A stretch of DNA of 64,000 nt from Linanthus parryae (lineage: Eukaryota > Streptophyta > Magnoliopsida > Ericales > Polemoniaceae), in the NCBI GenBank assembly GCA_023055425.1, contig JALGPY010000005.1, positions 86,779,495 to 86,843,494 on the forward strand, written 5' to 3'. Shown one piece after another: positions 56,827 to 64,000 of the stretch (positions are counted from its first letter, which is position 1; each line of letters begins with the position of its first letter). The position numbers and the translations under genes were made by a program. A model generated the notes under the pieces. That model made no database searches. It had not been told where the DNA came from and worked only from the letters and a program-made list of their open reading frames with translations.

Positions 56827-58123
56827 GGAAAGGTGTAAGGTGGAGGATAGGGGGTGGTGATTCAGTTAGGATCTGGAAGGACCCTTGGCTGCCAAGGAAG
56901 GAAAATTATTATGTAGAGTCAAGTAAGCCCCCATTTTGCAGAATCTCCAAAGTGAAAGATCTTATATTGCCTAAGGAGAGAAGATGGAACATTGATCTTA
57001 TCAAAGGTCTTTTTAATGAAGAAGAAGGCAAACTTATTATTTCCCTACCCTTAGGCAATTCACATTGCCCAGATAAGCTGATTTGGAATTTCTCTAATAA
57101 TGGAGAATTTAAAGTTAGCTCAGCTTATAAACTGCTGGAAGATGAAGAAGTCTCTATGTCTGGTTCTGGAAGTAGAAATGGGTTGTGGAGGAAATTGTGG
57201 AAGGTTGTCATTCAGCCAAAAATCATTCATTTTTATTGGAAATTTCTGAATAGTGCTATCCCTGTGAGTTCAGCTCTAAAGAGGAAGGGTTTAGTGAATG
57301 ATGAGATTTGCAATTTATGTGGGTTGGAAGCTGAGAGTGAATTGCATCTTCTTAAAAGGGCTGTTCTTTCGCTAGTGAGGTTTGGAAGTGCTCCCCCCTG
57401 AGGCTATCTGTTGTTGATGTTCATGTCAACAATCCATTAGAATGGTGGGAAGCAGTGGTTGATTTGGCTGAGAACTCCACTGATAAGGATTGGTTTCTGG
57501 GTTTGTATTTGAATATTTGTTGGGCTATCTGGATTGCCAGGAATGACTGGTATTTCCAAAAAGTGAGAAGAAAGCCAGCCCAGGTAGCTCAGAAAGCTCT
57601 TGTTAGTATCCATGAATTCAAGAGACACAACAGCATGACCAATATTGAAGTTGTTGATGGTGGCTCCAGTCTTCATCATGCTCCTATGATTGCAGCAGAG
57701 TTTAGTGTATATACAGATGCAGCTGTTGATTGTAAAAAGGGAAAAGGGGCAATTGCTGCTGTATGTTTGAACAGAGAAGGTTCCTATTTGGGGAATTTGT
57801 CTTTGTCCATTTCTGGAGTTACAGATCCTTTAATCTTGGAAGCATGGGCCATAAGAGATGCTTTGATTTGGTGTGGGAGTAAAGGTTGGAAAAATATAGC
57901 AATTTTTTCTGATTGTGAGTTGATCATTAAGATGCTGAATTCTAAGGGTGTCTCCTGTCAGAAGGTTGCTGTTTTGGTAGATGATGCATTGTTCCTGAAG
58001 AATGGTTTTGAATCTTGTATTTTTAGTTTTATTCCCAGAGCTTTGAATGTCCAAGCTCATAATTTGGCTAGAAGCTCTCTCTTGGCTTCTGCTAGCTCAT
58101 TGTACTCAGATTTGGTTGAGTAA
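56769..58123 (+). pseudogene. LINE ORF2 C-terminal zinc-binding region and RNase H
   Basis: From 56769 the frame encodes WVWRGILAGREVIRKGVRWR, DSVRIWKDPW and the zinc-binding reverse-transcriptase C-terminal region (WNFSNNGEFKVSSAYKLL, LNSAIPVSSALKRKG, CNLCGLEAESELHLL). A frame change near 57375 leads to 57455-58123. That part holds a plant-type RNase H: VYTDAAVDCKKGKGAIAAV (first Asp at 57716), LEAWAIRDALIW (Glu), FSDCELIIKML (Asp), and NVQAHNLARSS (end motif). RNase H at this position is known for a group of plant L1 elements. Confidence 0.85.
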
Positions 58124-58146
58124 TGAAAGCTACTGTCTCTTCTGGT

Positions 58147-58157
58147 AAAAAAAAAAA
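58147..58157 (+). other. LINE poly-A tract
   Basis: A run of 13 A residues from 58147 to 58159, the last two shared with the target duplicate. It follows the ORF2 stop by only about 25 bp, so the 3' UTR is very short. Confidence 0.85.
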
Positions 58158-58173
58158 AATAGCTAACTTGTCT
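58158..58173. repeat. LINE target-site duplication, 3' copy
   Basis: AATAGCTAACTTGTCT, identical to 37071-37086. Confidence 0.92.
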
Positions 58174-60170
58174 TACTTTAAGGGCCCGTTTGACATATTT
58201 GGGGTTTGCTATTATCATAAAACAACATTCAAGGCTATGTGTCTCTGATGGACTCTCAATAAGCAAGATTTCTTTCTCATTACAGATAAATGAATAAAAG
58301 TCTGGGAGATTTAGATCTTTCTAATAGCCAGGTGTACATAGTAAAAACCAATATCTTAAAGAAGCCAAAATGGACACACTGCCACATTTTAAGAGAATCT
58401 GACACCAATATCAAACACTTGTCATCAAGAACGAAGGTTTGGAACATTTTCACTCCCAACTGGAATAAAAACTATGCCCAGCAAGTAAACAATCATCAAG
58501 CTTTATGGCTTACTCTTTTGAGAAGTACACTTTAGGTATGGATAATCAGTGAGTGCAGATACTCGTCCTTCTGACTATACACCGCTACAAAACCCGACAG
58601 ACAAATTTCATGGAGAAGTGCTCACTGCCCAAAGTTGTTGAGTACTGTACTTTTCCAGGTTTTTGGCTTCTAAACATTGGAAGTAGCAAAAGATTCCGTT
58701 GTGGCTCCTTCTGCCTGGAAACTTCCCAACAAATTCAGTTATTTCTTCTGCAGAATACTGAAGACATTCTTTTACACCCCTCTATCAAAGTGGTTTAATT
58801 TAATTTATGAAAGTAACTTATAGTTCAAGGAAACTTGGAGCTATTAGGGTAGCATTCTTCCAAGAGAACTAGGATTACCACAAAGATCAGACAATCATTG
58901 AAGCGTAGCGCTTCACAAAATATATTTCTGAATTCTGGTGTCTCCCTTGACCTGGTCTGTTAGGAGTAACTATGTGTGTTTTGCTTCTGTTAAATGACTT
59001 ACTAGCTTAGTTACCCCTGATTTCTTTTTCTTTAACTCCCCTAGCATTGCTGTAAGACTTCGTAGTTTGGTCTTGTTTCTCTTCTCAATAGCATCTGACA
59101 ATCTTTTTTCTCCTTTTTTATTGACAACTACAGCTGAGATGTCCCCAGCTTTGGAGTGATTCTCCTCCAACTGGTTATGAAATGTCAATACCTAGAAATT
59201 TGAATCGAGCGTGTGAAAGACAAAGACATCTGGAAGATTGTGCATCCAAAGACATCCAAGTCTTCGAAATGGGTGCAAAAAGGTGCAAAAAAGATGATGC
59301 AATCTTGCTTGTGAACCTGGGTATACAGTGTTTAAACTTGAAACACACCGCCAATCCAAGTGTCGTTGATTTCTTGGTAGAGTTGGGCACGTTTAGGTTG
59401 GAAGAATCCAAGCCCAAGGGGTTGATCAACAGGCTAAGGATCCCATATTGCTTGAAATGAACGGGTGACTGTTGTATTGATTGGGTGGTCTGGTTCTTTA
59501 CACGATGCCTAGACCAATAATTTCAATTCTGAGTCAAATTCAATCACCTTCTAGTAATTTGTTTATTCCTTACTGTTGATGTGAATCTTACAATACTTAG
59601 TATGTCTTTGATTAGGGTAAAAAATACTTCACACCTTTGTACTTCGGTAGAAATATACTTTGCTACCCTGATGTTTCAACAATTATGCTTTGCACCCCTG
59701 AACAAAAAAAGAATAAGACACTTACCTTCCTTCTATCATGTTCTGTCCGTTAAACAACCTTTTGATATTATTTTTGACTATTTTATCCCTAATTTCAGTA
59801 AAGGTCTATTATACCCTTAACCATGATAGCGATGTAAATAAAGTGACTGACAACAAAATAATCTGCAACTTCAGAGGTAATTTGGTAGTGATGGATTCAA
59901 CAGTTATGGATGAACTGGTCATACCTTAGCATTACTGCCTTTTTTTTTGGGGTAAACTAATAGCTCATTTTGTTGAAATAATAGAAATTGTGCTCCCAAC
60001 CCGAGAACTACACAGTTTGGGTTTCTCTCAAAGCTTTCGTTAAGCACAATAACTTTACTCCTATGTTTGAATCACAAAATCAGGTTATCTCATTTATGGG
60101 ATCAAGGTTCTTGAAAGAAAGAAAAAAGGATTAAAACGTGTAGCAAATAAAGGGCACTACAATCACACAC
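58174..60170. other. Unassigned sequence, possibly host
   Basis: No gene can be supported. Two plus-strand frames (58290-58535 and 59182-59460) and one minus-strand frame (59188-58970, Lys-rich) were examined and match no family I recognise. CTCATTACAG before ATAAATGAATAAAAG at about 58283 could be a splice acceptor, which would fit the LINE lying in an intron. The stretch 59620-59720, with phrases such as CACACCTTTGTACTTCGG and GCACCCCTGAACAAAA, looks like a dispersed-repeat end, but I found no partner end. Confidence 0.3.
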
Positions 60171-60172
60171 TA

Positions 60173-60547
60173 CCTATGTCCCGCCTGGTTCTTTTTGGTT
60201 GACTTTTCGGGGTCATTTTGACCCGGTGATTTGATTAACAAACAATGCTAGAATTTGGTTATCTTTTCACGCTGTTTTAGCATAAAGTTCACTCAACAAA
60301 AACATAAAAAAATTAAAAAATTTATTTCGTCGTTTTGATAACCAAATCGCCAGGTCAAAGTGACCGGTGATTGAATATTGCACTCAGGAGGCTAAATTAT
60401 AAAAATATGATATTTTAAAGAATAAACATAACTAATGTGGTTTATTGTTCGATTTCAGTGGGGGCTAAAATGAATTTATTTGACAAAATGAAGGGTCATT
60501 TTATGTATGCATCAGTCATTTTATGTATAAACCTGGCGGGACAGAGG
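60173..60547. mobile_element. MITE, Stowaway/Tc1-mariner-like
   Basis: A 375-bp element with terminal inverted repeats CCTATGTCCCGCCTGGTT (60173-60190) and, from the other end, CCTCTGTCCCGCCAGGTT (reverse complement of 60530-60547): 16 of 18 match. It is flanked by TA on both sides (60171-60172 and 60548-60549), the target duplication of Stowaway/mariner elements. The CCCTCCGTCCC-like ends also resemble Stowaway. No coding capacity. AT-rich inside. Confidence 0.75.
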
Positions 60548-60829
60548 TAGCATTAATTACAAATCTATATTATATACTATTTGGAAAATGACTTTTAGAG
60601 TTCTTTTTTAGAGTTTCTTTGAAGGATTGACATGTTGCACTGTCGATTAATTGATGTTGCAGTTAAAATGTCAAAATTTAAATGTTGACGTTGAAGTTAT
60701 AAATGTGGTGCTGAAGTGGCGTGGTTGTATCTAGAAGGTTGGGAAAAGGAAACTAAGTCAAAAGAAATCATAAATTGAAATGGGATTGAAATGGTATACA
60801 AATTGTATAAATTGAAAGCTTGTATAAAT

Positions 60830-61791
60830 ATATTAACTGTATGATTGTATGTTGATGATTTAATTTTCACAAATATAATGCAAGCATGATCAAGGATTTC
60901 AAGAAGGAGATGATCAAGTATTTCGAGATGACGGATATGGGTCTCATGTCATACTACCTTGGTATTGAAGTGAAGCAAAGGAAGAAAGGAAATTTCATTT
61001 CTCAATAAAGTTATGTCAAAGATGTTCTCAAGGAGGTCAAGATGGAGATATGTAACCCCGTGATCACGCCTATTGAGAATGGAGCAAAACTATTCAAGTG
61101 TGATGAAGGCGTGAAGGTGGATTCGACTTTATTCAAAAGTCTTGTTGGAAGCTTCCGATATTTGACCAACACAAGGCCGGACATACTCTATGGAGTTGAA
61201 CTTGTTAGCCGCTATATGGAGGCCCCCACAACTTCTCACTTGAACACGGCTAAGAAGATTCAATATATCAAAGGTACTAGCAATTTTAGAATTCTTTATT
61301 CGCCAACATCTGATTCCAAAGTCTTTGGATATTGTGATAGCGATTGGGGTAGAAAAGTTGATGATAGAAAAGGCACCACCGACTTTGTATTCTTCACGGG
61401 AAATTGCTATTTCACTTGGGGTTCTAAGAAGCAACCAACTGTGGCGCTCTCTACTTGTGCAGCGAGATATGTTGCAGCTAGTTCTTGCGTTTTCCAAGCT
61501 ATTGGGCTAAGCAACTTAATGAAGGTGCTCTATATGCCGCAAGAAGACCCAGATCTTTTTCGACAGCAAGTCTGCCATTACTTTGGAAAATAATCCGGTG
61601 TTCCATGAGAGGAGCAAGCATATTGATACAATGTTCCATTTCATAAAGTAGTGCATGAGAAGACAGTGGTGGAGCTCAAGTATGTGAAGTCACAAGACTT
61701 TGTAGCCGATATCTTCACCAAGCCTCTCAAGACTTACGTTTCCGCATGATGAGGAACTCATTTGGAGTTACCAATCAAGTTTAAGTGAGGG
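60830..61791 (+). pseudogene. Ty1/copia pol 3' part: RT palm end and RNase H
   Basis: The plus strand begins at the catalytic motif YVDDLIFT (about 60849) and then reads KDFKKEMIKYFEMTDMGLM, YYLGIEVKQRKKGNF, a stop, and the thumb region (61042 onward: LVGSFRYLTNTRPDILYGVE). RNase H follows (YCDSDWGRKVDDRKGTTDFV, GSKKQPTVALST). After a frameshift near 61560 the end is still legible (NPVFHERSKHIDTMFHF, DFVADIFTKPLKT). The 5' part is missing. A short purine tract (AAGTGAGGG) then precedes LTR-like sequence at 61792. Confidence 0.85.
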
Positions 61792-61965
61792 TGTTAGGAA
61801 ATAAACCTGATTTTATTTGATATTTGTGTGTTATATTTTTCTTAATAGCTTCTAGACTTGTTATTTGATACAGGTACGTACCATGAGACGGACACGGGCC
61901 CGAGACGTTAATACGTGAACGAGTCGCAGCGGGCTATCTCAAGGATTACGTCACAAAGTAGTCAT

Positions 61966-62056
<91 letters not shown>

Positions 62057-62308
62057 GTTATGATTATTATTTATTTGATTAGTTAGTAGCCGGACTTTCT
62101 TGTCTATTGTCCAGTGAGTCTAGGGTTAGGTTTTGCTTTGTCTATTTAAACAAGTTGTAGTCTTTGGTTATTTTTATAAGATGAAATTAGAGAAAAAACT
62201 TTGTTTTATCACAATTTAGTTGATAGAAACAGGACCGTAGGCTAACCTACGTGGGAGTTTGTTGATTTCTCACAAAAATCATCACAACCTGTTACCTTTA
62301 CGGTATCA
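61792..62308 (+). repeat. LTR-like stretch between copia pol and gypsy gag
   Basis: TGTTAGGAAATAAACC directly after the copia purine tract looks like the start of that element's 3' LTR. Yet the right end, near GGTATCAAATTGGTGC, looks like the LTR end and primer region in front of the gypsy gag that follows. A promoter-like CTATTTAAAC is at about 62139. So this may be a single LTR or a junction of two; possible break points include TGATACAGGTACG near 61867. Boundaries are uncertain because no second copy lies in the window. Confidence 0.45.
61964..62056. repeat. (ATTT)n microsatellite
   Basis: About 23 uninterrupted ATTT units (93 bp), preceded by AGTC and followed by AGTTATG. It lies inside the LTR-like stretch. 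Its purity suggests it is young or actively changing in length. Confidence 0.95.
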
Positions 62309-62340
62309 AATTGGTGCTTTCATTGACTTTTACCAATCAC

Positions 62341-63780
62341 ATGGTGAAATTAATCATGTCGATCGACAAAAATAATGGCGAGTACGTCAAAGAACTCATG
62401 GAAAAGTTGTATGAAAGGTCCTTGGATTTACGTTTGGAAAAAAGTTTGGAGGCCCAATTAAGGGCTCTCGTGGACAACAGGACCACTGCACTAGAAGACC
62501 GCCTGGATCTTCCTCCCAGCCCATGCACACACCAGTATGGTCTTGCCGATCTGCCGCACGACTCTGGGACAACGCAGAAAGATGGAAACACCGTAGACAC
62601 CGCCAGCTGCCTCCCAGGCACGACCGACGTTCCTCCTCAATTTGGTCGTGGTCGTGCCCTTTCACCCACCAAGGACACCATATTCCAACATCGCTAATCG
62701 GCCTTTGCGCTGCCAAATGACACATCTGCCATAGTAGACCTCCTTCCCCAGACCTACGCCGCCCATGTTGCAAACGAACCCAGGAGGGTTTCTTCTTCAG
62801 TGGCACACTATGATAGATTTTACAATCGACCCAAATCAGGAAACCAACACCCAGTTTCAGGTGGTAACCCAACCCGACCGGGAAACCTGAATGTGTATGG
62901 ACAATGTCCATAGACCCGACATCCCTAGGGTGATCTATCGACTGCTGCACCATGGGGTTCCTACCACGACACCATCACGCTTTTTGAAAATGCCGACGAC
63001 GTCGGATGGCCGCCGCAGCCCGCTCCACACTGACAATATGGGGCTGTTCCACCTCCTCCACCCGCAGCTGGTAACTATGCTGTGGGTCAACGGGTGAATT
63101 ACAACATTGAGCAGTGCGATGCCGAGGACTGGTATGCTGATGAGGAAGTTGATTTTTTCATCCGTATCTGAACAATCGCCAAGGTCGTTGCACTGCACCA
63201 GACATGGACAAACACAATTCAAAGATACGTATGGAGGCTCTTTGCTTTTCAGGTATTGACCCGCATACCTGAATATTTAAAGTTCAAGAGTATTATACTT
63301 ATTATTGGATTAAACCAATTGAACGGCTTCAATTAGTTGGTGTACTGTTAGAGGGTGAAGCAGCTGAACGATTTTGTTATTGCCGTAACAATTACGGGTT
63401 TGTCAGTTGGGACGCGTTTTTACAGGAAGTACAAGTTAGGTTTGATTCCAACTATTATCACGACTATTTTGGGCAATTGGCCAAGTAATGTCAACACACC
63501 ACGGTACAATCCTATCATGCGGAGTTTGAGAAGCTGCTTAACAAGATTGGACCGACATCTGACGAGCACTAGTTGATCTCCCTATTTGCTTCGGGTTTGA
63601 AAGATTCGTTAGGCCGTGAATGGGGTAACGTAATCCCAGGTTGCTCACAGAGGCCTTTTCACTTGCTCGTGAACTCGAGGCCATTCGAGCACCCGCGCCA
63701 GCTCAAGCCATCACTGTGGCTTAGCCGGTTACCCCAACGGTTTCCCTTGCTCCATCTCCATCTGCAATGCCTCGTCTCAC
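62341..63780 (+). pseudogene. Ty3/gypsy gag, degenerate
   Basis: The ATG at 62341 starts MVKLIMSIDKNNGEYVKELM with an open frame to about 62697. Across several frame changes a gag core appears at 63380-63640: FVSWDAFLQEVQVRFDSNYY, SYHAEFEKLLNKIGPTSDEH, LISLFASGLKDSLGREW. This is the usual plant gypsy gag pattern (retrotransposon gag domain). Multiple in-frame stops make it dead. It is cut at 63780 by an LTR of the C/D copia family. The rest lies outside the window. Confidence 0.75.
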
Positions 63781-64000
63781 TGTAGGGTTTTGACCATGGA
63801 TACGCAGCGGAAAAATATAATTTATCCATTTAATACCCTCCAAGGATCACAGGACAAGAGACATAACGATGGTAAAGGAAGAAATCAAGTTGCACACCTT
63901 AGGGTTTCTCCTGTGATGCTTGTAACGTGAATAGTGTCACGTCTCTATAGTTGATCCACGCCTAGAGTTGAGATCTAGATCGTCCTTCTCCTTTTGTGCT
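63781..64000 (-). repeat. LTR of a third C/D-family copia element, partial
   Basis: Starts TGTAGGGTTTTGACCATGG and follows D's LTR closely for the remaining 220 bp (CTCCAAGGATCAC, GACATAACGATGGTAA, GTGTCACGTCTCTA, TTGATCCACGCCTAGAG). No primer site lies directly to its left; the left neighbour is gypsy gag. So this is either the left (outer) end of a minus-strand element or a solo LTR. The rest lies outside the window. Confidence 0.88.

Larger units (their letters stand above)
37087..58157 (+). mobile_element. Full-length plant L1-type LINE, split by element G
   Basis: This is a plus-strand non-LTR retrotransposon bounded by a 16-bp target duplication and ending in an A-tract (58147-58159). 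Subtracting element G and its 5-bp duplicate leaves 5,873 bp, full length for a plant L1. It has a short 5' UTR with GAGAGA runs, ORF1 (DUF4283 and zinc knuckle), and ORF2 (endonuclease, RT, C-terminal zinc-binding region, RNase H). ORF1 and ORF2 overlap by ATGA. ORF2 has at least four frameshifts, and key residues are changed in both proteins, so the copy is inactive. Confidence 0.93.

Noticed and set aside
58290..59460. Small frames of 70-95 codons as host genes
   Set aside because: No recognised domain, no codon or splice support beyond one weak acceptor; recorded as unassigned sequence instead.
61129..61497. Minus-strand 122-codon frame
   Set aside because: Shadow of the plus-strand copia RNase H region, whose motifs are clear.

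Overview
This window is plant nuclear DNA, almost certainly from an angiosperm and probably a eudicot. It is AT-rich and built almost entirely of transposable elements nested inside one another. I found no intact host protein-coding gene, no tRNA or rRNA gene, no CRISPR array and nothing prokaryotic. The plant assignment rests on the element types: Ty1/copia elements with initiator-Met primer sites, a SIRE/Maximus-like copia family, a Tat-lineage Ty3/gypsy element with two RNase H domains and a plant-mobile-domain gene, and a plant-type L1 LINE with a DUF4283 ORF1 and a C-terminal RNase H. The species cannot be read from the sequence.

Layout, 1-34,890 (all LTR elements on the minus strand). 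A copia element, here called C, runs from beyond the left edge to 34,890. It is interrupted twice. SIRE-like element A (159-13,540, TSD GATTC) sits in its integrase region. SIRE-like element B (17,274-33,975, TSD CAAAT) sits in its 5' LTR. A is itself split by a 3.76-kb solo LTR (2,471-6,226, TSD AAATA). B is split by element D (23,566-31,761, TSD AATCT), a second member of C's own family whose two 1,559-bp LTRs are almost identical. C landed in a Ty3/gypsy (Athila-like) relic at 34,891-35,092, which abuts a short antisense LINE ORF1 fragment.

Layout, 35,381-58,173. After about 1.7 kb of non-coding, possibly host, sequence comes a full-length plant L1 LINE on the plus strand (37,087-58,157; 16-bp TSD, poly-A). 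Its ORF1 is split by a 15.2-kb Tat-lineage gypsy element G on the minus strand (38,388-53,580, TSD GGCCT). G carries gag-protease, RT, two RNase H domains and integrase. Between integrase and the 3' LTR it also has a 54-bp tandem array and an intron-containing antisense gene with a plant mobile domain. Removing G and one TSD copy restores the LINE ORF1 reading frame exactly.

Layout, 58,174-64,000. About 2 kb of unassigned sequence is followed by a Stowaway-like MITE (60,173-60,547), the 3' part of a plus-strand copia pol (about 60,830-61,791), an LTR-like stretch with an ATTT microsatellite, a degenerate gypsy gag, and at 63,781 the start of a third LTR of the C/D family.

How the parts relate. 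Nearly every coding region is broken. D and G nevertheless have young, near-identical LTR pairs, which suggests that defective copies were mobilised in trans. The points most worth following up are G's antisense multi-exon gene, a perfect 16-bp palindrome scattered through LTRs and coding regions of A and B, and the recent mobility of the coding-dead element D.
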